Program-made: the position numbers and the translations under genes | Shown: piece by piece, positions 1 through 11,692 of the stretch | How positions within the stretch are numbered: position 1 is the stretch's first letter | How the letters are laid out: each line of letters opens with the position of its first letter | Assembly: GCA_015680685.1 (NCBI GenBank) | Contig: MNCI01026645.1 | Location: 36,448 to 100,447, forward strand | DNA: 64,000 nt | DNA from: Gnetum montanum | Lineage: Eukaryota > Streptophyta > Gnetopsida > Gnetales > Gnetaceae | Reading direction: 5' to 3' | Notes under the pieces: generated by a model | What the model was told of the DNA's origin: nothing | The model's input: only the letters and a program-made list of their open reading frames with translations | Databases searched by the model: none

Positions 1-61
1 TGCAAAAATCTTATATAGGTTTTCCTCTATTTCCATGTATCATTTGGCGTAGTGGAAAATT

Positions 62-226
62 TATTGCATTGTGCACTTGTCCCATTTAGTAGGGATTTTT
101 TGTTCTTTTAAGTAAGTAAGATATTTAGCAAACCACAAAACTGTTGCATCATGCACTTGTGTCATTTAGTACCAACCTTCTATTCTTTCAAGTAAGTAAG
201 ATATTTAGCAAACCAAAAAATGGTTG
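62..226. repeat. Two-unit tandem repeat, ~80 bp period
   Basis: The words 'gcacttgt', 'catttagta', 'aagtaagtaagatatttagc' and 'aaacc' recur in the same order about 80 bp apart (units near 62-142 and 143-226). The units differ at several sites, so the duplication is old. No coding potential is seen. Confidence 0.75.
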
Positions 227-1044
227 CTCATTGAGAGATTATAGTAACTTTAGCAAATAAAGGTTCATTTAAGAATTGATTGAATAAGGGCTCTTAATCA
301 ACCTTGTCACCCCATTGTAACTAAGACAAATGATCTGCAATATTCTTCCTTGAAATATACAAAATATAGATGAGATATTATAATTACAACTAACATTAAA
401 CATAAATGAGATATTATAGTTGTAAATTTAGTTGATTAGTTCTAAATGTTATCATGAACACTTGGTAACTCAAATTCATAGCAAGTATATTTTTATTGTC
501 AATTAGATCTAGAGGGTCTATCATGAAGATTTAATGTTAATTTTATCTATATCATTATTTAACTAAGTATATAGTCCAGTTACAACTTTATAATCGAGCA
601 TTGCTTAGCAAAATTAAACTTATAACTTAATGCTTTCAAATCAGCAGTCTTACCATTAGGCCAACACCTCATTTCTTGAACCAAGATAAATTATAAGAGA
701 TGGATGCATTTTATGAAGGCAACGTGATTCTAAATTTGGATGTTGATCTGCACCCAACTCTATTGGTTGATTGGACTCCTCTGTAATTTAGTCTATATTG
801 ACTCCTCCGTGTTAATGAACCTGCATCTCTTTGAGTTTCTCTATCCTTCAGTATAAAATGGTGATTTTTCTTTGATCTCCACTTTACTTTCCCAAGTTCA
901 CTGGCATTGTTTTGGTTGGTGCTTGTAATTTTTAATTTCTCTGTTAATAATTAATGCAATATGATCTTATAAAAATGCTATTATAAATTCAAAGTTGAAA
1001 ATTGATGCTCAAAGGTCATTGTTAATAAAAAATAATTTTTAGGA

Positions 1045-1175
1045 TAATATACCTAGTGGTAACGGTCTTGGCCATGTAACCTCATGTCATAGGTTTGATT
1101 CTACTAAGTAGCACAAAGTTATAAACTTCTATAAATCTTGGGGTGCACCTATATTTCTAACATTCCACAAAAATC
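1045..1175 (+). mobile_element. SINE-like, tRNA-derived head (candidate)
   Basis: A pol III A-box-like word (tagtggtaacgg, about 1053-1064) is followed about 35 bp later by a B-box-like word (aggtttgattc, about 1091-1101). This spacing and order are those of tRNA genes and tRNA-derived plant SINEs. The rest does not fold into an obvious cloverleaf and no anticodon stem is clear, so a functional tRNA gene is unlikely. I cannot see a clear 3' tail or target-site duplication. Confidence 0.35.
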
Positions 1176-2332
1176 ATTTTTAGATGTTTTCTTTCAAAGC
1201 TTATTGTCTAATATTATATGTTAACAAAGTTTACTAAAGAAATATAAATCAACATAAAAAGGCATTAAAAAATTATAACTTTTTTTCTTTTTAGTAAGCA
1301 AATATGGGTGCCAACATAAAAAATTACCAGAAGAAATATTGAAATACAAATTGTACATACTAAATTTAGAGGTTAGAACCCACAACAATATACTACTTTT
1401 ATTTGTATTTATAGTTGTTAAATGAAACATAATTTAAATGAAACCTAAACTGAAATTTTATTAAGTTCATAAACCTTGTGCATTTATTGGAATATTTGAC
1501 ACTTGTTCAGATGATGAGATCCCATTCATGCTTTGCTAGTTGTGCATGTAATTGATGTGGAATAGCAATTGATAAATAAATTGGCTTTGAATTAGACTTG
1601 CTGCTAGGAATAGGAATGTTTTTTGCCTTCTACATTTTCGAAAAGGTTTTAATATAAGGCTTGATTTACCAAATCTTGGTTAAGATCACAATATAGAATC
1701 TACTCTTGTATATTTCATTTAATAAGCAATAGAATTGAGTAATCAAGTTATCCTTTGTCATGTGTTTCCATCTACCATTTTTTTCGACTATTTATTAATA
1801 AGGATCTAGAAAAATGACAATATTAACATAAACAATTATGGTTAAAACATTTTGTTTTATTTTATGGAAAATATTGCAAAGAAAAAGAAAAACAATAAAT
1901 CTGCATCAATTTCCCATGATGAAGATTGTGAATTCATGAAAGGTGCGCAATAAAATGTCAGGAGAGGAATCCTAGCCTGAAAGTGAATGATAAAGACAAT
2001 TCAAATTATCTTTTGAAATATCAAAAAATATTAGTGTGTGGGATCTCATTGTCACTTCACTATGTATTGATTGAAACAAGGAGAAGGATTGCATATATTG
2101 ATTGATTATAAGAGATGGATTACACATTTTTTTGAATGGTCCTTTCTTTAATGCTCTTAGATTTAAATATAGTATCTATGCAACAACTTTATGACATTTA
2201 ATTTATTTCACGTAAAGATGTTAATTTTGAACTATTTTCTTGATGAAGTGTTACTATATCAAAGCCTTATAATAAAAAAAAAGATTTTTCTTATAAACAC
2301 TTTATACTTTTACAAAGCTGTAATCAAGCAAC

Positions 2333-2356
2333 ATAAATAAATAAATAAATAAATAA
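2333..2356. repeat. (AAAT)n microsatellite
   Basis: About six tandem copies of a 4-bp aaat/ataa unit. Confidence 0.9.
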
Positions 2357-2697
2357 GAGTAGATTGATAAAATATCCTTGAGAACTAATGTCAATTGAAG
2401 GAGGTGTTGGCATTTATTTTTGAGAACCCACGGTGCTGATATGTTCATAACATCATTTTTTCCAATTCCAATGTTAAAGAACAGGCAACAACGGGAAGCA
2501 AGTGCTACTTCAACTAATTTACCGGTGTGCAGTACAGAAGTCAAAAAGAATCACCAGAACTCGGTAAATGGAATATTTGATATGCGTAGGCCCGTTATTC
2601 TTTTCCTTAAAAGGAAAAAGGAAACACAAAACACCTCTTGCGTGTAGAAATTGTGCAATGCAGGATAAGTTTTTGTGAAAAGAAAAACAGAGAATTT

Positions 2698-3995
2698 TAT
2701 ATTTGTTGGCGTTATTAATATGTTTAGCTATCTCAAGTAATATTTGTTTCAAGTTTTTACTATACTGATATTGATATTTTGTTACATCCATGTAGAGTGA
2801 AAGGATCTATCAAATAAATGAACTTGTTCAAAATACATAAATAGCAATAAATCCTTAATGTAATAGATGTGTCCAATATTCATGCAATTTGAATAAGTCT
2901 TCTATATAATTCCCTAGAACTAACACTAGTAACTTGAATAATTCATATAAACACCAACCTTAGATTTATCACTTTTTTCTAAAGAAATCTATTTTGCAGC
3001 ATTCCAATAATATATGTTGCTCATCTTCTATAATTTCCAATAGACATAACTAACATATTGTATCTTTATGCAAGTTATTGTTCCATCTTCCTCTTTCAAC
3101 TCAATGATGGTGTGATCCCATTCTTACTCTACTAATTAGTACTCTATATTGGAATTTTTGCATGGAGATATTCCATTTCATAATGCTTGCTACCTCTAAT
3201 ATTTTGCTAATAAAATGAATGTTTTTTTTTGTTGTATTCATGCATCATTTTTATATCTTTCTAAAAGTTTCTCTCTAACAAGTTTCCAAGCTTGTTGTAA
3301 ATTTTTTATTTCATTAATATTCTCAATGCCTCTTTTTGTAGCCATAATTGTCCTTCATGAAACTACCCCTGCTATTGAGATTTTTAAATGATCTTTTTTG
3401 AGATCTTCTTGCTACTTTTCTATATTAAGTATAATGTTAATAAAAGTATTGCATATGGGACTTGAGTCTTTGCCTTGAATTTATCCAATAAGAATTGTTT
3501 TAAAGCTTTTTGAAAATTCTTCCATGATTCATGTAAAAGTTGAGCCCCACGCCACACATTCGTAAAGCACTATAGTTTGAACAATTATTTGAAAGAGACA
3601 GTTTTGAATTTTTCAAGTCTAAATATTATGATTACTACCTTTTTTCTTCATTATAGAAAAAAACTTCAATCTATTTGCAGCTTGTTGTGATATATAATGC
3701 TTCTACTTATAAGTTTGAGAACACTCTACCTTCAGATATATATAAGTATCTAGTATCTTAAGTCTTTTATTACTTAGCCAAAAAGTGTAATCTCTATCAT
3801 TATTTCTATAAATTAGTACTTTTAACCATTTTTCTAAATTTTTTATTACTACTACATCATCTACAAAGATTAAAAGTCATATCCATGGTTGTTCCACTTT
3901 AATAACATGGTGTGCAAGTACCTCTTTAATCTAGTCTTCTAGTCCATCAATAAAAATGCCAAACAAAGTTGGTGAAAGAGGATAGCTTTGCTCTA
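2698..3995 (-). mobile_element. LINE (L1-type) RT, palm and C-terminal part, block A
   Basis: On the minus strand, just after the solo LTR, the sequence encodes the LINE RT palm. The PLSPTLFGIFIDGLE segment (about 3943-3984) is followed by an F-V-D-D form of the catalytic Y-x-D-D motif (about 3865-3876) and then by an LEKW word. Further on (about 3440-3535) is a non-LTR RT tail segment (SWKNFQKALKQFLLDKFK). Stops and frameshifts are frequent, so it is a dead copy. The 5' part of the same element continues at 5137-6274 and 12249-13777. Homology to the B copy ends at about 2698, although the B copy continues, so this LINE was cut at the duplication edge. Confidence 0.8.
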
Positions 3996-5131
3996 TGAGG
4001 ATCGTTGAACTTAGAAAGAAGGCGAGAGGGAAAGGGTGAATAAGTTCCCCAAAATAAAAAATTCTTTCAAATAAAGCACACATCAAAATTAATGTGCTTT
4101 CTCAACTTGGGTATTCTACACTTGAAGAGTAGTTCGCAAGCACACCTCTAGACTTTGTTGCTCTTAAATGTGGTTTGAAGTGTACCACATCCCCTATACA
4201 AGCTCTAAGATTTACAATAGAGTGATTTGACACTATGAATCCAATCAACCTTGCAAGGTCCTGACAAGCTTAGAATGTGGTTTTCATGATCCCAAAACCC
4301 TTGTACCTTAAGTTTTTCTTTAGAGTGTTGTGACACTACACCAACACTTAATCTTGCATGGTCTTGACAAGCTCAAAAAAGATGCCTTCTGATAAGAAGC
4401 ACATCAACCTTGCAAGGCAACCATAGAGAACAACAATCACAAGGAAAGAATGCAAATAAGTTTGCTGATCCTTGCACTTTAAGGTACAATTCGCTTTCAC
4501 TAATTACAACAAACAAAAGATTGTACAATGAGGAACAACAATGATTACTTGATGAATACAATGAAAATACACAATGCTTGTTCTTTTCTCAATGATAATG
4601 AAGTCTTCTTATAGTTAATATGTTTTCAAAATCACCTTGAAATCCATGCAACAGCTAGTTAATGGTCACTGAAGACATCTTCTTTGAGATAGAGATGTCT
4701 TTCTATAATGGACCTTCATTTTGGAAAGATGTTTTCTTCAAGACTGAGACATCTTTCTGCATTAGACCTTTATTCTATAAAGATGTCTTCTTCTCATGAA
4801 AGATGTCTTTCTTTGTAGAAAGACATTTATTATTTTCCAAAGACATCTTCTCTTGTGCTACCTTCAATTTTGCCAAGATATCCTCTTTTTCCTGGAGACA
4901 TCTTCACTTGATGTTAGATGTCTACTATTTCTACAAGACATCTTCTCTAAAAATAATTCTTTAATGCTCAGGCTTCCTTCTACGCTTTGAAGTCTTTGTT
5001 CCTTTTCCATGTTCTTAAACTTCCACATGCCTTCTTGTCTTAATCCAAGTCCTAAAAACACAAGCACACAAGCACACAAACATCCTTGTGCTCCATTTTT
5101 CTTAACATTTTGACATACCCAAAGGTCAACA
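3996..5131 (-). mobile_element. Solo LTR inserted in LINE RT (copy A)
   Basis: A 1,136-bp segment interrupts the LINE RT between the FTKAFDS and PLSPTLFG motifs. It is flanked by perfect 5-bp repeats ctcta (3991-3995 and 5132-5136). Read on the minus strand it starts TGTTGACC and ends with CA, as LTRs do. No internal domain, primer site or second LTR is present, so it is best read as a solo LTR left by recombination. Related copies are at 35331-36478 (same target site, from the duplication) and 56889-57907 (different site). It contains several degenerate 'agacatctt' words around 4670-4960. Confidence 0.8.
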
Positions 5132-6279
5132 CTCTAGTCGTACATTATTGTAAAACTAACAAGTTATGTAGTTTCATCTTTTAATTTGAAAATTATTTTT
5201 TTGTATAGGTTTTAGGTTGCGTTAAGTAAACTAAAATCAACTTTAAGTTTGATAAGCCTACTCCATAATTTTTTTTCACAATAGAGTCAAATGCTTTAGT
5301 AAAATCTACAAAACAAATAAATATTTTACCTTGTTTTCCCTTGTTCAATGTAATATCTAAGAGTAACCAAATGATCTTACTAGATTATATTTTGTTTTGA
5401 ATTCTTATGAAACAACATGTAACTTATTTCAATCTACTCATAATCCAAATTTTTTCTTCAAAATTATACCTAAAAATTTTACAAACGAGTTATTGATCAT
5501 GATTAACTTATTATTAATTAAATCTAATTTCTCTCCTTATTTAAAAAGCATAATATCTCTACTAATCATCCACTATCTAGTATAAGCATTTTGAAGTCCA
5601 TTAAACATTTTTCAAATCTCTCTATAAATTACCTTTCCTCTATATTTTAATTTATCTACATACAATCTTTCTCAATCTACACCTTTTTAGAAGCTAAATT
5701 CTTAATTTCCTCTATTAATTCATCATACATAAGTTGTAAAATAGTTGGGAGCATGCAATTTGTTATGGTATTTTTCTCATCATAAAATTATTTTTCATAG
5801 AACCCTTTTATCTTTGCAAACAAAATATAATTTTATGGAGAAACTTTATTTCTAGAAAGTTCCCAAAAATTTCATGGATATTTTTTTATCATTTTCATTA
5901 TATTATTTTGATGCTTTGTTAGAAATTTATTTTTTCTTTAAAAGTAATTTCATATAGTTCTTTTTCAAATTTTTTTTATTGCATGAATTTTTAAGAGCTA
6001 ACGTTGCTTGAAGATATTGTTCACCAAAAAACTTCTTCTTACCCATAAACTTCTATTACATAGGAATTTTTTTTATAGCCTTTAGTAATATGACTTGAAA
6101 AAAATCTTTAGACTTTTTTTTTTTGATTTAAACAAATTTTGCACCTCTTACTAGAAAGATACTCTATTTGCAACTATAATACATGTTCTTATTCTTTAGC
6201 ATTACTTATAATTAAAATACATTTCTTATATGGAAAATTATAGAAAATGGTATGGAAATTCTATTAATTTATGAACTTG
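5132..6279 (-). mobile_element. LINE RT, fingers part, block A
   Basis: Minus-strand remnant of the LINE RT lying 5' of the solo LTR. An FVDFTKAFDS-like segment (about 5285-5320) is the first catalytic-aspartate motif of non-LTR reverse transcriptases. Removing the solo LTR and one ctcta copy joins this segment directly to the PLSPTLFG segment, as expected. Its right edge is the acttg target duplication (6275-6279) of the CCR4-bearing LTR element, which is also inserted in this LINE. Confidence 0.75.
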
Positions 6280-6829
6280 TGTGACATCTTGTCCCTAGAT
6301 ATCATGGCAAACATCAAATATACAATATATTAGACATTATGTGTATGAAGAAAATACACCAAATGCGAAATATATGTGTTATTCGACATTATGTATAAAG
6401 GAAATAATAGAAAAAATGAAAAAAGAGAAATACAAGGATGCTTTATTGATATGGAAAAGTGTATCCTGATCATGCTTTGAGAGTGTTTCTTTGGGTTTTC
6501 TTCCTTTGACATCTATCCCTTAGGGGCAATCCAGCATTGCCACCATGGTTAGGCCTATAACTCAACCAAAAGGGATGGCCAATCCACTTCTTGGCCTACT
6601 TCACCTGGCTTCCTATGACTTGCCTATACTAGCTTTCCCACTCCATGTCGAGATGACCTCTAACATTGGGTATAAATGTCTTAGGTCAAACCCCGAAAGG
6701 TTACCTTAAGAGACACGTCCGTTATTACAACATGCCCTTTCAGGTCTTGTTAAGATAAAAATAACACTTTTTATGAAGAGACACCATTTTCACTAGGCAA
6801 TAACATCATTTGGGAATGGGAATATGACA
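6280..6829 (-). repeat. LTR (3' LTR of CCR4-bearing element, copy A)
   Basis: Plus-strand reading starts tgtgacatc and ends atgaca, giving near-inverted ends with TG and CA. Homologous along its length to 11693-12243, 37634-38185 and the partial 42601-42903. Confidence 0.85.
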
Positions 6830-7305
6830 ATCTACCCACCTTAGGTTCTATTTTTCCTCAAATGAGTCCACATTCTCTATCTTTTTCCAGCTCGAATGCA
6901 TCCTTACATGATTCTATGCTCCAATAATTTGATTTCTCCTTTGAAGTTGAAGTTGTTTCTTGCTTATTTTGTAAAAAAAATATATGTGAGAAAAATATAT
7001 GGAAATATAAAATATTACTTTCTTGATACTTTATTTTCTAAGATAATGACAAAGGTGAATTAAAGACTTATTAAATACGAATCACTAGTCTTGACCAAGA
7101 TCACACAAAGTGTAACTTAGATATGCTTACCTAAGTGAAGGTAGGGAAAATTCTTTATCCCCTATCCTTATTATCATAGATATTTTACTTATCTAATTGA
7201 AATATAAATTAAACAATGTATAAAATAATAAGATTAATCAAATAAAAGTATGAGTGATATACTTTTTGATCTTGATCAACCTTACGAATTGATGAGAGTA
7301 ATTAT

Positions 7306-8400
7306 GATTCCACCATAGGTGGTATGTGATCGGATGGTCTTGTTCGGGATGACAAGGCTTGATCTTGATTCTTCTCAACTTCTTCTTTAGAAATCAACTC
7401 TAGTAAACTTGGTAACTTGAAAAAATCAAGCATCGTAACAAATATAATCCAAAGTCCTAATGAAGAATGTTGTTAACCCATCTTCATTAATCATAGTAGA
7501 GTAATTGGTAAACTGTGGTTCTTGATTAGTATTATTCATAACATCATTTATTCCTAAATTCTAGAATTTGATTTATCTACTAAAGATTCAAAATAAGCAA
7601 CATATTCCCTAGCCAATGAAATTGCATGCTAAATAGATGAAAACATCTTCTTCAAGTTCGGTTCATCTTCCAAATATTTCTTTACAGATCCATATTTGAA
7701 GAATAGATAAATGCTATTTTCAAATTTTGCATTGAAGTCTCCACAAAGAATAAATAGAATTGGATCAGTATAACTTAGTAATAAGTTATTCTTCAAACCT
7801 TTTTCTATTTGCTTAATCAAATATGCTACTTGACATAGTCTAACATCTGAACATGTTGGTTTGGTAATCAAATGTGTGTTAACCATGCATACACATCTTC
7901 TTGATAGATGAACTTTTAGAATAATTGTTAGGGCTATGTGATTTTTCCAAAATATTAACTATTTGTTCTTGTCCATCTCTTGAAGTTTTGGAATTTCAAA
8001 AATCATATTTTATAAACTCCATTCAAATCTTTGTACCAATTCAAACTTGGCTTCTTTGTAAAAGATCACACAACCATCCATGTTGTGATCTTTGCAATAT
8101 GCTAATTTTTATGGCTCAAAAGAAGAACTCCCATAAGAACCTTTTCACTTATAAATACCTATGTATCCCATCTTTTCCAAATATGGTTTTAATTTTTATA
8201 GAAATTTCCATGGAAAAAATTCTTGTAAGCACAAGACATTTGCATCCAAATCTTGTAATTCTACTAAAATGCATTGATATCAATATTCATGCCAATCTAA
8301 GGCCCATGATGGACACAGTAGATATTGTTTCTCACTCACTAGGGATCTTTCAAGCATGTTGTATGTTGCAATTTTCATTCTCATTCTTGGATTCTTTTCT
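7306..8400 (-). pseudogene. CCR4-type deadenylase / EEP-fold nuclease pseudogene, copy A
   Basis: The minus-strand translation, over several frames, gives the ordered hallmarks of the CCR4 branch of the exonuclease-endonuclease-phosphatase family: KIATYNML (about 8352-8378), LDANVLCLQE with the catalytic Glu (8220-8250), VNTHL then DVRLCQ (about 7810-7885), CGDFNAK with catalytic Asp and Asn (about 7727-7750), a LLELISKEELRR segment (about 7380-7420) and a C-terminal PSDHIP with the last catalytic Asp-His (about 7320-7340), followed by a stop. In the family these residues hydrolyse mRNA poly(A) tails. The domain is nearly complete and uninterrupted, which suggests a spliced-mRNA origin. Stops and frameshifts (for example just before KIATYN) make it a pseudogene. 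Plant CCR4 is the best match from memory; Angel or nocturnin relatives are possible. Confidence 0.8.
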
Positions 8401-9143
8401 AAATCATTTCTCTTCATGAGTATCATACTTCTTTTCGAAATGAGATTTTGAATCTCCATGTTTTTGCCGTATGTTTTGATTGCAAGATGGATTAATATAC
8501 CCTTTTCTTCTTAATGGTTGAAGATTATTCTGTTTATTCAACTAATTCTCCAACTAATACATCAACTAATTCAGTAACTAATAATCAGATAATACTAATA
8601 TAGCAAATGATTCTCTAACTAATTTAACTACATTATCAAATTTTATTATTACATTATCTAATTTTAGTAATATTTAAAGACGTCATATAATTTTAGTAAT
8701 ATGTAATTATATAATCTAATTCTTGATGCCCTTTCTACCTCCATTAAGAACACTAACTCTAACAATGTAACTAATGACATGCCATAGTGATCTTAAGACT
8801 ATCTGCAAGGGTTATGTACTAAATCTTAAAGCCTAAAAGGTTGAATTTATGATATCATTGAATTATTAAGTGCCAAGATGATAAACCTAACCTCATCATT
8901 AGGTTTAGAAAGGTGAAGAATGTTGCAAATGACTATTCATATGTTGAAAAAGAACATCATATGCTCAAGTTATGTCGAAACTATATTGGCCAAGGAGTAG
9001 AAACTAATTTTTCGGGTTTCTTGGGATGCATCTAACTTTACCACTGTGTCCAAAAAGTTGAAAAATATAGGAAATGACTATTTTTTTTCTCAAAAAGGGC
9101 TTTAAAAATTAGAAGTTATGGTTTCTAGAGTTTAAGACCATTG

Positions 9144-9276
9144 GCACAAAAAATGAGACTTCTCAAGAGGTCATCCATTCTAGTTCTACTCCACAGCAAG
9201 CATGCTTAATTGTGGAACTTTTGTCTTTTTTGCTACCAGTGCATCAAATTCTAATTGTGGAAACTATTTCTACACA
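9144..9276 (-). pseudogene. 5S-rRNA-like unit inside the LTR element, copy A
   Basis: On the minus strand the sequence follows plant 5S rRNA from about its middle to its 3' end: CACAATTAAGCATGCTTG, then GAGTAGAACTAGAATGG, ATGACCTCTTGAGAAGTC and a GTGC end. The 5' half (TGATGCACTGG resembling TAATGCACCGG) is weaker. The internal pol III control region is mutated here but better kept in copy B. Known plant Cassandra elements carry 5S sequence in their LTRs; here it lies in the interior of a larger element. Confidence 0.7.
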
Positions 9277-9399
9277 TAAATTTTTTAAATTAACTATTTG
9301 ATGATGGAAATTTGAATTTTCCATTAATTGATGAAAATTTCAATTTTGTCGTTAGTTGATAGGCAATTCAAAATTTTTCATCAGCTAACGAAGATTTTT

Positions 9400-10540
9400 C
9401 CATTACATTTCAATGGCAACAATGGTTGCAGTGGTGCACCGATGGTGGCCTAGGTGGTTGCTAGGCAACTTCAAGAGCAGGTTGATGGCTAGGATGGCAA
9501 ATAGTGATGTGTGTTGGAGACCTACCCTCGGTGGTGGGCAACCCCATGGGGAAGGAGCTCTTGCATCGATAGTGCCAACAAGGGTGGTGAAAGAAGTGCT
9601 GGCAACAAATGCATAGAGCAAAGTAATGGGTGGAAGAGTGTAGAGTGGCTATGAAAAAGGTAGTTGTAGGGCTATGTGACCCTTTCATGGGCATGCACTA
9701 ACCTTCTCAAGGCTTGTGTGACCCTCCTCACAACCTATGTGGCCCATCTTAGGGCTTGCGTGGCCTTCTTATGGCATTGCATAGCTTTTCTCAAGACCTG
9801 CATGGCTCCTTGACTAGGCCTATATGACTTTAGCATGTTTTGTGGTGTTTGAAAAGGTAGTTTCTAGCGACATTCAGAGAGGCCATTTGTGGTAGTATGA
9901 GAGGTGGTTTATGGTAGTGCGAGAGGGAGTTTGTGGTGGTGCGGGAGGTGGTTTATGGCAGTGCATGAGGCGGTTTGTGGTGCAAGAGGTGGTTTATGGT
10001 GGTGCAAGATGTGGTTTGTGGCAACATGGGAGGCAAGTTATGGTAGTGTGAGAGGTGGTTTGTAGTGGCGTGGGAAGTAATTTATGACAACTTAGGAGGT
10101 GGTTTATGGCAGTCCCAATGGGTAGTAGTGGGATAGTCAACGGTGGTTTCCAAAAATGTGATGAGGGTTTCTATAGACTGCAGGTGCAGGTTATTGTAGT
10201 ACGTGGTAGAGTGTAATCTAGGGCATAGCAAAGGTAGTGCTCTAGGGCAATGGTTGCAGAGGGATGTGTGCTTGAGGTCATGAGGTGGATACCACAACAA
10301 AATTCATGACGTAGTGATGACATTAGTTTAGGTAGCAACAACATGTCTGGCGATAGTAAGTTGGAGCATTATGTTAGCCAATGTGTTGTGGTAGCCTTGT
10401 CTAGCTATTGTGGCCTGCAAGGTTAGTGCCATTATAGGTCTTATGTAGCCTATAGGCCCTGCATGTTCCTCCCTTACAAAGCTGGCATGAACTACAAGGC
10501 CTGTGTAGCTCTTGCTAATGCAATCTTCTAGGTTAACGCA
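9400..10540. repeat. GC-rich region with 22-bp minisatellite, copy A
   Basis: Composition changes abruptly from AT-rich to mixed or GC-rich. At about 9855-10110 a degenerate 22-bp unit of the form gtttrtggyrgtgygrgaggtg repeats about ten times. At 9690-9840 another degenerate array uses units built on 'ttgtgtggccctcctcag'. Reading frames here are low-complexity and not domain-like. The same arrays lie at 40480-41530, so they predate the duplication. Confidence 0.75.
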
Positions 10541-11692
10541 ACTTGCAAATTTTATTTTATTTTATTTTCTAATTTTTTATTATTTATTTATTTATTTATT
10601 AAATAATTTACATTTTATTATTTTTATTTTATCTTTTAAAAATAAAAGTAAGTTAAGGCATGAGGTCAAACCCACGACCCCCCAATCATTTTTTAATAAA
10701 TAATAATATTTTTATTTATATTATTATTTTTATTTTTATTTAATTAAAAGTATTTTGGGGTGTGGGATTGAACCAGTGACCTACCACTCAATAAGAATTT
10801 TAGAGATTCTTTTTTTAAATAATAAATTATTATTATTATTATTATATTCCACCTTGCCTTGATCATTAACGTGGTGGTTAGGCTAATGACAAGGTAGGGA
10901 TTTAGTATGGGTAAATAGAAATTCCAAGTTGATTTTTGGCCGTAAAATTTTGATATTCTTTTGGTTAAAATAATTAAATAGTAAATTAATAAATTAATAT
11001 TATTTTAATGCACGTATACAAGAATATTTAAACATCAATATCTCTAAAACCATAAGTCTAATCAAGACAAAATTTGTACCATTGGAATCATCTTAACAAG
11101 CACTACATGTTGGACATAGTCTTAGGGTTCAAAAATGAATTTAAAATTTTAGGAATTAGAATATCAATAATAGCTTGTTTTGTTAAATTAACATTTCTAG
11201 GCTAATGTATGGTAACTTAAGGTGTTTTAGATTACTTGGATAGTGAATTTTAGCAAAAAAAGATCAATTTAGGCCATGGTTACCAACTTTCTTGAAAGAA
11301 ATTTAACAATGACCCTAATCAATTAATAATTATGGTATTAAGATGGGTAAGAGTTACCTAGACCAGTGTATCATTATCTTATGAACATCTCTTGTAATTG
11401 ATAAATTTTGATGAGGTATGATCAAATCTTTGTCAATTAATGATATCCATGAAAGAATTTTGTTGGTGGGATCTATGTCTTTTTATAGATATCTAATCCA
11501 TTGTTTATAAAATTAATGGAATAGTATCTTCTAGCTTACATCACAGACATATGGTGCATCCACATATGGTGCATCTAGTGATGATCAATGACCTTCCATG
11601 TGTTGTGGCTTCAAGATTCATTATCAAGTTCATGTTATAGTTAGCCCATCATTCTCAATGGCCCTTGGGTCATGATTTGCTTCAATATCAAT
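10541..11692. other. AT-rich interior of LTR element, no gene
   Basis: A/T-rich with TTTA-type and ATT microsatellite stretches (about 10550-10620 and 10826-10848). Two B-box-like words on the minus strand (reverse complement of gtgggattgaacc near 10761, and of aggtcaaacccacgacc near 10663) resemble pol III promoter or tRNA-derived repeat motifs. The rest to 11692 shows nothing recognisable. Confidence 0.5.

Larger units (their letters stand above)
1..2697. other. Intergenic, no gene recognised
   Basis: AT-rich sequence to the left of duplicated block A. No reading frame here has a recognisable domain, and the short frames are typical chance frames in AT-rich DNA. It contains the 80-bp tandem repeat, the SINE-like head and an AAAT microsatellite listed separately. 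At 2398-2650 the base composition is a little more mixed, with a 75-codon plus-strand frame, but I recognise nothing in it. Confidence 0.6.

Noticed and set aside
1040-1110. tRNA gene
   Set aside because: A and B boxes are present, but no acceptor or anticodon stem can be paired convincingly.
7629-7886. Reading CGDFNAK as a LINE endonuclease
   Set aside because: The surrounding residues (VNTHL, DVRLCQ, DGCAIFY in copy B, terminal LLELISKEELRR and SDHI) follow the CCR4 family, and the segment is bounded by an LTR pair; the true LINE endonuclease motif is at about 12550-12590.
7925-8419. 164-codon plus-strand open frame
   Set aside because: It is antisense to the CCR4-like pseudogene; the family motifs are all on the minus strand and the plus frame has no domain.
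9413-9616. Overlapping open frames on both strands at 9403-9694 and 40457-40786
   Set aside because: Open because the region is GC-rich and repetitive; translations are low-complexity and the frames are not the same length in the two copies.
9855-10110. CRISPR-like or centromeric array
   Set aside because: Units are contiguous 22-bp degenerate repeats without unique spacers, and the array is short and inside a retroelement.
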